Origin: Cranoglanis bouderius | Lineage: Eukaryota; Chordata; Actinopteri; Siluriformes; Cranoglanididae | NCBI GenBank assembly: GCA_023630585.1 | Contig: CM042558.1 | Location: 8,277,300 to 8,341,299 of the forward strand | Length of the DNA: 64,000 bases | Direction of reading: 5' to 3' | In this document: positions 23,105 through 36,399 of the stretch, in pieces | How positions within the stretch are numbered: position 1 is the stretch's first letter | Layout of the letters: every line of letters starts with the position of its first letter | Program-made: the position numbers and the translations under genes | The notes under the pieces: generated by a model | What the model saw: the letters and a program-made list of their open reading frames with translations, nothing else | The model's database searches: none | Told to the model about the DNA's origin: nothing

Positions 23105-24702
23105 CAACCCCTGGCAAAAATGATGGAATCACCACACTTAGAGGATGTTCACCTGGAGTTTTTACTTCGTAGCAAATAAACAAATCACAGATATCACACA
23201 AAACAATTCTTGTTTAATAGCTGAACATTCTGGCTTTGTGAAACAAAGTTCAGTTAAATTGTTTTTAATTAATGGAATATTTGTTTCCAGATCAAGTAGA
23301 GGAAAAAACTATGGAATCACTCAATGTTGAGGAACAAATTATGGAATCATCAACAACAAAAAAAAAAAAAAAAAAAATCACAATTAGTACTTTGTTGCTC
23401 CTCCTCTGGCTTTTATGACGGCCTGAATTCTTTGAGGCTTGGACTTCACTAATGAAAAACGATATTCTCCACCAAGCTGGTTCCAACTTTCTCGAATAGC
23501 GGTTATTATTAACAGATCAGCTTTGCAGGATGTATCCTTGTCGAGGACCAATTTTTAAAATTTCCACAATCAGGTGGAGATCCAGACTGTTTGCTGGCGT
23601 TGAGTTGATTTGCCTTTCCTGAGGAGAGGCTTTAACACTCTTTGCTCTGTGTCAAGTTGCATTTATCATCTTGAAAAATGACTTCATCACCAAACCTATT
23701 TTCTATCGATGGAATGAGAAAAGTGTCCAAAATTTCACTGTACACCTGTGCACTGACTGTTGAGGTCTCCCCTGGTCCTTTACCTGACCTGCAGCCCCAT
23801 ATCATAAATGAGTGGGGGAATGTGATTGTTTTCTTCAGACAGTCATCTTTATATGTTTCATTAGAACGGCACCAGAAAAAAGTTCCAGCATCATCTCTTT
23901 GGCCAATGCAGATTCGTGATTCATCACTGAATATCACTTTCATCCAATCATCCACACTCCATGATTGCTTCTCTTTAGCCCACTGCAACCTTGTTTTCTT
24001 CTGTTTAGTTGTTTGTGCTGGCTTTTCTATACGTAAATCCCATTTCATTCAGCTGATTTCTTACAGTTCTGTCACAAACATTGACTCTTGTTTCCGCCCA
24101 TTTGTTTTTCATTTGTTTTGTTGTGCATTTTCTATTTTCAAGGCATACTGCTTTGAGTTTTCTATCCTGACGCTCTGACGTCTTCCTTGGTCTACATGCA
24201 GGTTTTCCTTTTAGAACCTTCCCATTTTGTTTATACTTGCACCAAATTTTAGACACAGCTGACTGGGGACAACCAACATCTTTTCCCACACTCCGTGTTG
24301 GATTTCCTTCTTGAAGGAGTTTTATAATCCGTTCCATTGTTTCAATCGACAACTCTCTTGTTGGGGCCATGTTTCCTTTCAAAACAAAGTCCAAGGTTAA
24401 GGTCTGTAAGCACTCTATTTTAACCGCAGACTAATTTGCATTTTTAGACTTGTGCTGGTATTTGTTTTAGAAATGCAAATTACAAGGTGATTCCATAATC
24501 GTTTCCTCCACTTGATCTGGAAAAAATATGCCATTAATTGAAATAATTAAACTGAACTTGTTTGAGGTATGTTTCACGAAGCCAGAATGTTCAGCTATTA
24601 AACAAAAATTGTTTTGTGTCATATCTGTAATTTGTTTATCTGCTATGAAGCCGGGTGAACATCCTCCAAGTGTGGTGATTCCATAATTTTTGCCAGGGTT
24701 TG
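23105..24702 (-). mobile_element. Full-length Tc1-like transposon with IR/DR termini
   Basis: Inverted terminal repeats of about 216 bp (23105-23320 and 24487-24702) begin CAA(C/A)CCCTGGCAAAAAT. Within each repeat the motif ATGGAATCAC occurs at the outer and the inner border (near 23121-23132 and 23311-23320, mirrored at 24487-24500 and 24672-24687). This is the IR/DR arrangement of fish Tc1 elements such as Sleeping Beauty. A TA precedes the left end, and the right side has AA where a TA would be expected. The transposase reads on the minus strand and is broken. Confidence 0.9.
23384..24370 (-). pseudogene. Tc1-family transposase, frameshifted
   Basis: Start at the ATG of MAPTRELSIETMERI (24370). 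A helix-turn-helix (ERIIKLLQEGNPTRSV, then AVSKIWCKYKQNGKV) is followed by an AT-hook-like CRPRKTSERQDR and a second helical DNA-binding part. The frame then shifts near 24010-24048. The next frame holds the first catalytic Asp (VIFSDES) and the second (VIFQDDKCN), ending at a stop at 23632. A second shift returns to the first frame for the C-terminus (SWNQLGGEYRFSL, ending GGATKY, stop at 23384-23386). The region that should hold the third acidic residue is badly eroded. The intact length would be about 328 residues, normal for the family. It is inactive as it stands. Confidence 0.9.
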
Positions 24703-25159
24703 AAAACCTACCAAACTCTTGCTAGGTGAGAAAAACCACTAGGTGAGTGAAAATAACAGCTCTTAGTCAGTATGTTGTTCTTGATGAGGAGCGTTATCGG
24801 TTATCGACAACAATGGATTGGGACGCAGTGAAAACTAAAACGTAATTCACTTTCAAACAAAGTAGTCAAACAAAACCTGCTCTTCTCCACTGCAACCCGA
24901 CTCCATCCAAGGCAACTAATGTAGCTAGGTAATGCAGCTCATTTCAAATCAGCTAGCTAAAGTCATAAAGAATAAACTTAGTAGCCTAACTGCGTGAACA
25001 TAAACGTTTTCGCTTTTCTCAGCCACTCTGTAAACCGTAGAACCTTAAACAAAGCTCAGTAAAATGTTTCATGATGTCCCTGATTGATAATGGTACATAG
25101 GTTAGTTGTTTCAGTATCAGTATCGGTGAGTATCAAAAACATACTTGTACTTATACTTA

Positions 25160-25655
25160 AGGTACATGCACACATACAGTGATTTTATCGCTGCAAGTCG
25201 CCAGTTGCTGTACTATGAAGTCACCAGTAGACATTCCTACTACTGGTTGCCATAGTAACATTTATCCGTGGGTGGCGCAACTACCATTCCACTTTTGACA
25301 ACTTCTCCTTGAAGGAGAAGCAGTGTGTGCTCTTTGTCATTGCGGCCATCTATCTGCGGAGTAAGCGCAAGCGCCGGACTGTCTGGGTCCACAAAACAAT
25401 TCAGACTCGCAGGCAGCATGGTTGATCGGGGATCACGTGCGCTCTACTGTCTTCACTCCCGCTGGTAGTTGCTGCACCAAATCGCTCCAAAATTGTATAC
25501 AGTTAAACTTTTCTCAAATTTGTCATGTCGCTGGACACGCCCACATCTAGTCAACAACGGTCGATGTCGCTCATGTCGGTGGAAGTTGTCAACTCTCATT
25601 GAAAATGAATTGTCTCCGGTCGCTCTGTCACTGCGAGTCGCTGTATATGTGTAGC
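25160..25655 (+). mobile_element. PIF/Harbinger-like remnant
   Basis: The boundaries show a short inverted similarity, ACACATACAG on the left against ACACATATACAG on the inverted right. Inside, 25294-25425 is open for 43 residues and reads FDNFSLKEKQCVLFVIAAIY, then RSKRKRRTVWVHKTIQTRR and a QHG end. The RRKR..VWVH...RR.GEY pattern is that of the N-terminus of Harbinger (HARBI1-type) nucleases. The rest of the nuclease is deleted. Confidence 0.55.
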
Positions 25656-25699
25656 TTCATTCTGAAAAAAAATGGTATCGAAACATCCCTAACATAGAC

Positions 25700-27279
25700 C
25701 TTGTTTGAGACGAGACAAGGCAGAATCATTCCACCAAACCTCACTCGTTAGACGTCATGAACGAACAAACAAGAACGGAAGAAAATCGAAAACCCGTTAT
25801 GGAAAACTGGCTAAATACAACCGCCCCAGATGATTTTCAGAGGTCTCTTCTTCCCGTTTTGTTACACGGGGATTACGGTAGCATTGCAACATCCTCTGTG
25901 CTGTCATTCGGCAGGAGAGCGATGGAAAAAAGATAGCTGGAGCGAGACTGCTTCCAGAAACGAAATGGCGTTTTCCTACTTAGCCATCTGTCCAAAAGCA
26001 GAACTGAACAGCAGACGCATTTACCTGAGTATTAGCGCCACATGTGTGAACGCCACAGGAGGCCATCATGCTGCACATCAAACCGCTGCTCTTCTTTTCC
26101 TACATCCACACCGACCCACCCACCCACCCACCCCCCCACACCCACACCCACAGCCACACACACACACAACACAAATCCCACGGTTGTGTTCACAATATTA
26201 GCGAGCCATGTCTCTGCCTCTTTGTACAATGACATGTCAGTGCTCTGTAAAGCAGTCCATTCATTCATTCAAATTAGACAGCGGTACAGTAATGTATACA
26301 CATATACTTTATATGCAAACACACACACACACACCGTACGTTCTCAGATTCAAATCCGAGTCATTATCCATCTAGAAAATGGAGGGTGATAGAACAGGGG
26401 CGGGTCTAATCTTAAATGCATGTACTACAAAAGCCACACAGGCTGGTTATTTAGAGGGGAAAAAATTCCTTGTGAAAAACAAAAGGACACTGGAACGCTG
26501 CAAGAAGGCCCAGTAGCGTTTCATCCTCCGCTCCACCCCCACAATCATTTCAAACCAGACATGTAATCGCCCACAAACCCAATCAGCTCAGCCTGGGGCG
26601 GTGGAGGAAAAAGAGAAAGTGAGAGAGCTGGAGCAGGCCTGGTAAGCAGCTGACACAGACATTCTGGTAATATATCCACCTTGGCTTCAGTGGGTTTTAT
26701 TACAAACACCAGTAAGAAAGGAAGAATGGAGAAACAATATTAAAGTGGAAGTATGACAATATGCTTTTTGCAAGACTGGGGGAAAAAAAAAATAAAAAAA
26801 AAAAAAAAAAATCAGGAAGCCCTTTAATATCAAATCTGTCATCTAAATGTCTGTGATCTTAGGCTATTTTCAGTGAAGATGATTTCTCAGGGTTTCTTCT
26901 TGTTTTCCCACCCGTCAGTGTCGCGTCTGAGCTCACACTGGGTGACCTCTGGTCGAGGTTTGAGAGGGAGTGCCGTCTTGCGCCGTTTCCTCTCCCCAGA
27001 GCCGCGGCTCTGCTTCACGGCGGACTTAATGTCTTTCAGCTGTGCTGAGAAATGTGAATCAATCTCGCCCTGCTCGCTCACCCACTTCCTTTTTTCATCG
27101 CTCTTTCTTTCCACAATGTAGTGGTTGTCCAGGGAAACAGTGGACGTCGTGGACCACCGCTACGACCGTCGCCTTCGTCCTTCCCGTCGTTCTTTGGATT
27201 ACGAGCAGGGAGGCTTTTATCTGCACGTGCGCTCGCCAGGTGAATCTCGAAACAGGAAATTTGATTTCTGAGGCAACGG

Positions 27280-27313
<34 letters not shown>

Positions 27314-27453
27314 GCTCGCACGCCCTTACAAACTATTCCAGTTCACGCCAGGGCCACGGGGCTGACATCATGGAAAACGGCTCTCTATTTTTCACAATCA
27401 TTACTGGCATCGGCCGTGTTTCCTGTTGAGAAGCCACTAGATTTCTCAACAAC

Positions 27454-27490
<37 letters not shown>

Positions 27491-27700
27491 TGAGAAAATC
27501 AAGCCAATGGATTTCAGCTGTTATTGCTTTCTGACTGCTCATGTCTGAGAGCTGGGATTTTACAAGATTGCAAACTGTTTCAACTAGTACTGAAAAAAAC
27601 ATCCGCACACATACAGTGCAAGGAACAGTGAACGCCGGACTGAATTCAGACAACACTCTGTACATAACAACCTTGGATATAAATGTAAAAATGCTGTTTA
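25700..27700. other. No gene; simple repeats only
   Basis: Holds CCCA-rich and CA repeats at 26110-26168, CA at 26319-26335, A-rich sequence at 26782-26811, CA at 27290-27313 and GA at 27457-27484. The two or three 75-110-residue frames near 26887-27365 show no similarity I recognise. Confidence 0.45.
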
Positions 27701-27709
27701 ACGACTGTT

Positions 27710-28073
27710 CAGTCCGTACAGGATGTCACAGAGGTTGTTTTTGTGATTGTTGCTCGATTCAGCTGCTGGTTTTTTCAAAATTTGTGATGCAACTTGTGGA
27801 ATTTTTTGTGCTTTTTTGAATTTTTGAATTCTCGAATTGGAGAAATTGCGATTGCAGGAAACTGTTTTGCACGCTCTTTCACGGTGATGTTCGGTGGTAA
27901 ATGAGACCTTTATAGCTTCTGCTGAATGCTCGTTGTGATGACGTCACGCGTCACGTTGTGATGATGTCACATGAAGCGTCTCGGCCCAAACCTGCGGTGA
28001 TTTTGAAAAACTGCAAGCTCCTGAAAATGAGTTTCCTTGAGTTTGCGTTAATTAATTAATCCTGGAGGGACCA
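27710..28073. mobile_element. 364-bp element flanked by ACTGTT, with weak terminal repeats
   Basis: CAGTCCGTACAGGAT at the left and, inverted, TGGTCCCTCCAGGAT at the right match at 11 of 15 positions. ACTGTT lies immediately outside both (27704-27709 and 28074-28079). The interior (GGTAAATGAGACCTTTATAG, TGTTTTGCACGC) recurs inverted at about 44088-44300. It is non-coding. Confidence 0.65.
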
Positions 28074-28079
28074 ACTGTT

Positions 28080-29365
28080 AAAGTCGGCAGGTACTTATCA
28101 GTGGTGGATTCAGTACAGAAAATCACTTTCTCCACAAACACAACATCGTGCCTGATTACAAAAAAACCCGTACAAAAAATACTTTAGGACTTGGTGATGT
28201 GATGTTTGATCAATAATGTGATTAATTATGTCACGATACACTTTACAGTGTGTATCACAATATCTTTTTAAAACATTTCAACTTTTGAAAATACAAATTA
28301 ACTAATCTGGAAGCACTCCACTCCACAGTTTTCCACTGTTTTGAATTCTGTCCCCCTCTTATTTAGTATTAATTTATTTTTCCAGGCATTAAATGACAGT
28401 ATAATCAAACTCATTTCTTTAATGGTTCATTTCTATACGCAACACTACCGTTTCGCTCACAGTTTGTTAGCTAGCCTAGATATCATGATACATTTCACGT
28501 ATCTTAGGAATGTTTTCAAATATTGCAATATTTTTGTTATGTTGCACACCGCTACGCTCCAGTATCCATCCTAAAAACCAATCACTCATTGATGCTGCAT
28601 TGTGATATTTTAGTTAAGAAGCCACTGGTTGCATTGGTTGTATTTACAGTGCACTACGGGTAACAATATAATGAACTAAAATACCTTTAGAAATATATGT
28701 CTTTCAGTCATGTGGCTCAAATTAGGTCTTGTTCGTGTAGGAAACGTTACACAGTGCATGCAGCATTTCTCGTTATCTTATACAGTGTGCTCAGAGGTGT
28801 GGATATACTGTTAATCGTTGACTATATTTTTCTTCTTGGCAGGCTGAGCAAGTTCTACAACAGTCGTCGTTTGGAGAACATTTAAACCCACAAGCTGCAG
28901 AGCTTTACAGATCTTTACGCAATGTCACAATACAACTACTGAGAGTTACATAAGAGTCACTGATCGTCGTGCAAACATCGTTTATGGGTGGACAATCATT
29001 TTACAGCAATGTCTCGACGATGCCTGCATGTAGAGTTGCATTCTATTCACCAGCTAAACATCCATGTTTAATGTTGATCTTTAACAGGCTGTAGGGAATA
29101 GTTAACCCCAAAGATTTTTTTCTTCAGCCCTGAATAGTTCTCCACTTTGAGCAGTTTGTCACTATGTAACCGAACGTGAACGAAGTAGTAAAAAAAAAAA
29201 AAAGAAGACGGCAGTGTGGTAATTTTGTATCTTCATTGAACGGAGTGTTGTATTTTATCTTTAGTGAATGGAGACGAGACCAATCAGACAAAAGGAAAAT
29301 ACGTGGAAATACTCACGTCTTATTGGCTGACAGCTCTCAATTCTGCAAAATGCTAGCTCACGATC
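28080..29365. other. AT-rich non-coding stretch
   Basis: No gene or complete repeat is visible. A poly-A run lies at 29190-29202. Confidence 0.45.
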
Positions 29366-29837
29366 TTATCGAGTCAGTACAAAAAAACATTTTAGATTCC
29401 CAAACATTAGTTTTCTAGCACATAATTAAATGTTACAGAAAAATGTTTGTATCTCATTAAAGAAAGCAGCATATTACGTAAGAGACACTTTTCAGACAAA
29501 AAACACAATGAAGGCTGCTGGGTTTTACTGCAAAAATAAGAAGCGAGTGCGAAAGTCAAAGTGTCCAGAAGAACTGTGGCTGGTTCTGCAAGATGCTCAA
29601 TAAAACTTACCAGCTCATTTCCTTATAAAACTGCACTTATTGTACCGGAGACTACTATTTTTATTTGTATTTTTTTGTCACACCAAATATTGACTTTGTT
29701 TCATTTACCACTGTTTACTGCTCTTTACTGTATTTTTTTATTTTTTTTTATGTAGAAACATTTAATTTAATTATTTTGAAGGCATCTTTGCTCTACAGCA
29801 TTTCTTTGCATGTGCCTAAAACTTTTGCACAGTACTG
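29366..29837 (+). mobile_element. MITE family A, copy 2 (5' truncated)
   Basis: Homology to copy 1 begins at TTATCGAGTCAGTAC and runs to the right terminus CACAGTACTG followed by TA (29838-29839). The outer 100 bp of the left end are missing. The C-terminal transposase relic (EELWLVLQDA in one frame) is also present here. Confidence 0.9.
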
Positions 29838-29839
29838 TA

Positions 29840-32800
29840 CTTTGCACGGCGCTATAGCAGCTAAACGGTAAATCAAATCCAAACCCTTCCTTCCTTCTCA
29901 AATTTTCACACTTTTTAAGCAATTAGTCCTCACATGCGAGAAAATAATGCATGGAAACAGTCTATTTAGAAGTAGGTATCTGTCCTAAACAGGAAGTATT
30001 CACGATCGTCGTTCGCCCATCCTTCTTGCTGTAATATATTTCCTTCAAGCCAGGTCTTTTTTCTCGAGTTATATTTTAACAGTAGATAATGGGCAACATG
30101 TTTCTGAAACAGCGTGAATCTCGCCCCTTTGGCTGCACTGTTTACAATCGGCAGTACAGCGAGACAGCAACATCGAACATTTGTTTTTTTTTCTTCTCAT
30201 TCTTACAATAAAGTCGTAGTGTTGCGCTAACGTTAGCTTGGGTGTTCATTTCTATTAATAGATATTTTCTTACCTTCGTAGTTGTTTATGTATGACTAAG
30301 CATATATAATAGCACCTTGCCTGGAAGCAGAAGAGACATTCTGGTTATAATGCAGGAGTGTTCGTTCAAGTAGCCCACTGATCATGACCCAAATGGATTG
30401 TGCTTTACAATAAAGCGCTGACTCAGATGTTCCTTCTCTTTGACCTTTCTGCTGCTTCAGCTCTGCGACTAATTGACATTTTAGTTACAAACCATAGCAG
30501 TGAAAAATAACGAATGGCTGCAAACGTAATCTACGTTTGAATACGCTGAACAACAGGATATATTATATTAATGGCAAATTGTTTAAGATATTTTTTAACG
30601 TTTGCTACCTTGCCAGTATCTCAATTTCAATGATATATTGCACTAACCAAGGAAAAGCTCGCTACAGCTATGGCTCGTATACGTAAAATATCCACGTCCG
30701 GTCGTGATAGACCGTGCAAGATACACTTCCCACATAAAGAAATCCTCCTCCTCCTCCTCAAAAGAAATGCATTTATAGTCATTATACTTTGGGTAGTTTC
30801 ACGTTTTCAGTTATAACCTAATGCTGCATTGATGCTTCTTGCTGTAGCGGTTACATTTTCAGTAGTTTGCAAACTCAAACATAGTGACTTTATGTTCAAA
30901 ATAAGCTATGATAAATGAAATCCAGCAGCCGGTTGCAGTAGTTTAAGACAGTTGTTAAATCTTTGTGAATTGCTCACAGACGTGTTACTCAATAAACAGG
31001 CAAACACAAGCTGAGCCATTTCAAAATTTTGGAAATACACACATCGCCTTGCCAAGGCAGGAACACAGTGGCTTGGCTTATAAGGGACAGACATCTGGGC
31101 AAAGGATGTCCAGCCAAAAGCACCAAGCGCAAACAACTAAAGCGGCCAATGGAAAATTTATTTCCACATTTCCACTAAAATAAACCAAACCCACGTGATT
31201 AACAACCAAATTCATCCCTGTGGACACCCAGCGCCGTAACCCGACGAAGTATACAAATCTCTGGTGTGACTGTATTATAGTGCTGATGTGGCGTGTTATT
31301 TTTATCAAGAGAGCATTGTGCATCAACAAAATGATGTATTTGACGATGCGAATCTATAAACACTGTGTCTGAGTTGAGCAAATAATGACCTGCGAGGAAA
31401 ACAGCACTTCACTTCTCATTAGCATTTCTTCACAAACACATTGTCTTGTTTTTTTTTTTATTATTATTAGCTGAGGGTTCTTGCAGGTCTGCGGCGTACA
31501 CAGTGCCACTATGCCACTATTCCTCTCCGTCTCGATCGTGTAGCGCAGACGGGCAGAAGTCCAGGCTCAGCCTGGTATTAAGCTGCCTGCTGTCGCCGTG
31601 TTCCTCTCAGGCATGGCTTAATGCACGGGGATGGGATTTTCCAGCAAAAGCAGAGCCAACAAGCACAGCTCACAAAAACCCAACATTCCATTATCGGTGT
31701 GTCGCATTCCATGAGGACATGAACGCGGGAATGTGGGGTGTTTCCACGGAGCTGGCAGTGGGATAGATTACCGGCGTGAGTAGCAAAATTAAACTCCAAG
31801 ACTGGGACGGTGATATGAAATAGGAGCACATGTGGCTTCCACGAACAACATCTGGTTATAAAGATACACACGTGACTGCTAGAAAGAAACCTACATCCAA
31901 AATATTTACCATATATGTCCAGGAAGTGTGAGACTCGTAAAAAAAATAAATAAATTGAGATGGAAAGCAGGGGAAAGGAAAACATCTTTCGTACAGAGGT
32001 TGAGAGAGCGGTATAAAAGGTGAGAAGAGAGGGAGTGGGAGCAGGAAGCCCCTGGGAGCCCTGATCTATGGCCATTCTGAGACCTCGATATGTGAGCGCA
32101 GAAGCTCTAAATTAACCCCAGTCCTATACAGCTACAGGAAACCAACCCCCACTCGAACCTCTTCTCCTTCAGCACAATGTAAGTCGGATATGACCACAAT
32201 CGTATGGTATTAGAGTCCGCGATCTCATTCTCACGGATGCCAGTTTATCCAGCTCTATGCTCCCGGTGTTGTGGAACAGCGGGCTTTTTCAGCGGGTCGC
32301 CCACACTTGGCTCACACTCGGAGCAGGCCCCTGGTTTCAGGACCTCGGGGGAACAGCCGGACGAGGACCGGGGATTGCAAAAGCAAACAAGAGTTCCAGA
32401 TGAGCTCCTCTGGCTAGATGTCAGAGCGAGCCTACAAAAATATCATGCTCATTTTCTTTTTTTTCTTTTACCCCTTCCTCACAGCCGCCTGAGCACTAAC
32501 AGCCATGGAAATCTCTCAATCTTCATCTGGGAGGGGAGAGACAGCTAAAGCCAAGGCCTTCATTTCATTTAAGATAGGACGTTTAGAAGCTTTAGGGAAA
32601 GAACGAATTGAAACATTTGGTGAGCGGTTACAACTGGAAGATGTGATGAGAATCTTTATAGACATTGTCATAATATTACATCGTCCATAGCACCCAAATA
32701 ACACCCGCTGCGGGAAACGGACAGGCAATTGTTTTGTTTTCCAGTTTAATTTCAGTTGTAGTTGTTTTGACAGTAGTTATTTTATCTTTATTACCGCTGC

Positions 32801-35800
32801 TGTCAACGTGGTGCTGAAACCACTTTTAGAAGCGCCAAAAACAAAACAAAACAAAATCTTTCCAAATGTTACGCTAACAACTTTATCTTTCTAGATTGTG
32901 TGACCAATGCTTGAACACATAAGCTTTTCAGTTTATTCTTCGTTTCTGCTTTATGGGACACAAACTAGAACCAAGCAGAGAACAGCAAAACCATTCATTC
33001 ATCTTTAGATTCAACACGAATTTGGGATTACGAGTTACATACAATTGCAATGACTCTGCACATCACCGTACCGTTTCTTAGTACCATTAAAGACGTGTTG
33101 AACTCGTCGTGTGCGTTACTGGGATGAGTGCTAAAGCAACCGTAAACATTAAAAACAACTTTAATCACATCACTGTAGCAAAGGGTCAAAAAGCATACAT
33201 GCTATAGCAAAACTAAAGATGTGGCATCACATTAAAATGCAAATGAAATAAAAAATAGGTGTTTTTAAGCTTCCAAGTCTCTTGACATGTTTTCTAAAAA
33301 AAAAAAAAAAACTTTTTTTATAAAAACTTACTTTTTTATACTTTACAGTTGATAATTTTCGGGAAAACAAACTATTTTCGCTTGTCCGATTTTTGCGTCC
33401 AATCAGATGCTCTGGAGAACACATTTGTCCCGCCCCCTCATAAACAAACTGAGCATATCGCTTTACAAGAGCAGATCATTTGCACCAAACATGAGTCATT
33501 CATGTAGTTCATGCAGCTTCTCGCACGAAATTAATCACTTGTGCGCCGGGCTCATTCCCATTCCAAGATCTTGAACTCGGCTCAAACGGATTTGTCCAGA
33601 AGTTGTCCATTTCTCTATAGTTCACTGTGTCGTGTTCAAAGGAAGTCTTATTTTTCTTCTCCCACACGAGAAGGCTAATGTCCATTTTTCCCACCAGGCA
33701 CATTAAGTATACAGGGAGTGGAGAATTCATTTCTGTGCTTTCCTGCACTACATATAATAGTATATAATAACATAATAGTGAATATAATGTGCTGTAATGA
33801 CCCCTTCGATTATTCTAAACATCCATTACCATTGTATATGATAAAGTTTGTTCATTTAACAAGATCAGTATACTGTGTCTCAGTTAGAACCGTCATGAAG
33901 CTGCTATTAATTATAGCTCATGTACTGTTTAGATTTCGCTCATACACTGTGTAATACAGCACGAGTATTATATTCCGTTTCTAGCAAGACACCATGTCCA
34001 TGCCACTACTACTAAAACTTGAGCGTAAGATCATACTTGGCGTTCGCGTGAACCATGACACCATGTTTGGTCTTAAACACCACACTGATTAACATGGGGT
34101 GCGACGCAAATCTAATTCGCCTGGTGAAAAAGCATGTTCAGAAGAAGGGAAGAGGACGTAGTACATTAACAGGGATTTGCTTCTTGGTACTGTGATTTTT
34201 ATCGAGTTCATCTACATTCACATCAACACTACACATCTGCCCACCTTGGAAGCATGGGCCAATAAAACACAAGAGCGTAGAACTAGGGTCATGTCTTTCT
34301 GGAAGACTCGACATGGAGGAACTAACAACACTAACAACAAACTAGCTAGATTGGTAAGGGTAGGTGTTCACGAAACCTCATGGAACGTCTTTCCCTCCAG
34401 AAACACCTCACACCAGGACCAAGATAATTGCTCCATCGAGTAAGTACCACTTAAAAATGGTCTTTAGGTATACCAGTTTGGAAAAGAAGAACTTCTGCAG
34501 CTCTGTACTGACCAACAGCGATGTACAACCCAAGGTCTGGCGGTTGGAAACCTCTGCTCTTGGATACCGAACGTGGCGATGTTGCAATTGTTTATCCAGT
34601 TTGCTAAAGCTACTGTTGATTTTAGATTCTACAAGAGTTTTGGCATATCTCAAACGCTATTGGATGTTGTGGAAATCAGCCAAGCCCTTCGGCATGCTCC
34701 CTCCCTGACGAAATACGTCAACGTACAGAAACAAACTGCAGGTCTCACGCCGTTTCCTGGTGTCCCAATTTTGTTTCATATATTTTTTCTATACGTTTTC
34801 TTCTACTGCACCTCAGACTGTAACAAGCCTTTTCTGCCATTCTATGCAAAAAAAAGCACTATTTTCCTCATGTCTTGCGTGCGTTTTTCCACAGCGAGGG
34901 AGAAAGTGTATCTCTGTATTTCTCAACTCTCAGCCTCACCACTCGTACAGTGACCGCACGCTGATTTCTGTGTGGGAAGCCAGCGTTTTTTTATATCTGC
35001 CCTTTTCTATAGTTAAAACGCGGCATGTATCTGGCCAGGATTCATTCTCTAATTCATACTCTCTCTTCACTAGGTCCATAATACTCTGATTCCTTCAAGG
35101 CTTCAGCTTGAGAAATACCAACAATGGAGAAGCGAATAAGACATGCTGTGTTCGCTCCAGAACAATGGGGCCCATTTTTTATTCCATATTTTCACGGAAT
35201 TCTTTTTGTGCTTGACACAGAGAGCAACCGCCAACCACCACCTGCAGGAAAGAAAATTCCGGCAGTATCTGAATGCATCCAGACACTTTGCCCTACACGC
35301 ACACACACACACGCACACACACTGAAGTCGTGGCCTTTTCCTGGTCTGGCAGCCTGGCTGGGGTGAAAGTGGAAGCGAAAACAGAGAGCACACTGTTCAT
35401 TCCCAAATCCCTCTGCAGGGCAGCCATGTCTGCTCCCATCCCATTAAGCTGCCCTTCAGGGACCTCCATTCACATAAAATTCACAACATCCTGAACCAGT
35501 TTCTCTGGCTTGGCTGCCTGGCCTCCGAATGGCATATCATATCCGAGTCTGTTTGATTATCTGCATTCCGCTTGTGAACAAAGTCCACACGGCGAAAGCA
35601 GACCGTTTTTATTTGTTGATTTTGCTTGGGATAAAACCGTGATGAAACCAAGGAGTGTGTTGGTCTTGCGTATCATTTAATCAGCTGGTAGATAGTATGC
35701 ATTACGCTTGTACTCTTATGTAGTACTCTTATTCACTCTAATGAACAGGAAGGTTGTTTCCGGGAAGTCTGAATCCCAGTCAGAGATCCCAACAACTCTC

Positions 35801-35843
35801 TCGCTGTTCTACTACATCCAGGGATTGGACTCTTCCTCATTCA
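29840..35843. other. About 6 kb without genes or clear transposons
   Basis: This is the longest repeat-poor stretch of the presumed intron. It has A/T runs (31450-31459, 33296-33313, 32458-32468), a (CTC)n run at 30747-30759 and a short CA run at 35297-35322. Several 60-165-residue frames exist (for example 31578-32075 minus) but none shows a recognisable domain, and base composition does not change across them. Confidence 0.4.
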
Positions 35844-35845
35844 TA

Positions 35846-36397
35846 CAGTACTGTGCAAAAGTTTTAGGCACATGCAAAGAAATGCTGTAGAGCAAAGACG
35901 CCTTCAAAATAATGAAATTAAATATTTCTACATTTTAAAAAAATACAGTAAAGAGCAGTAAACAGTAGTAAATGAAACAAAGTCAATATATGGTGTGACA
36001 AAAAAATAAAAATAAAAATAGCAGTCTCCGGTACAATAAGTGCAGTTTTATAAGGAAATGAGCTGGTAAGTTTTATTGAGCATCTTGCAGAACCAGCCAC
36101 AGTTCTTCTGGACACTTTGACTTTCGCACTTGCTTCTTATTTTTGCAGCAAAGCCCAGCAGCCTTCATTGTGTTTTTTGTCTGAAAAGTGTCTCTTACAT
36201 AATATGCTGCTTTCTTTAATGACATACAAACATTTTTCTGTAACATTTAATTTTGTGCTAGAAAACTAATGTTTGGGAATCTGAAATGTTTTTTTGTACT
36301 GACTCGATAATGTAGAAGTCATAAAATAAAAAAAATCTATAATAAAGTTTGCACTAAAAATCAAAAATAGGGAGCCTAAAACTTTTGCACAGCACTG
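35846..36397 (-). mobile_element. MITE family A, copy 3 (complete, inverted)
   Basis: Termini CAGTACTGTGCAAAAG and CAGTGCTGTGCAAAAG face each other and are flanked by TA (35844-35845 and 36398-36399). The 552-bp length and the internal order match copy 1 in reverse. Confidence 0.92.
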
Positions 36398-36399
36398 TA

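Larger units (their letters stand above)
22926..25691 (+). mobile_element. Putative hAT-like element interrupted by two other transposons
   Basis: The left end CAGGGATGCATCGATACTGA and the inverted right end TAGGGATGTTTCGATACCAT are similar terminal repeats of the CAGGGATG type typical of hAT elements, and (GA)TACT-rich subterminal repeats follow. An 8-bp target duplication is not evident. The element is split by the Tc1-like transposon at 23105-24702 and by the Harbinger-like remnant at about 25160-25655. No hAT transposase is seen. Confidence 0.5.

Noticed and set aside
23678..24178. 166-codon plus-strand ORF across the transposon
   Set aside because: Antisense to the Tc1 transposase, whose motifs are all on the minus strand.
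31578..32075. 165-codon minus-strand ORF as a possible gene
   Set aside because: No recognisable domain, splice or composition signal, and no related frame nearby.
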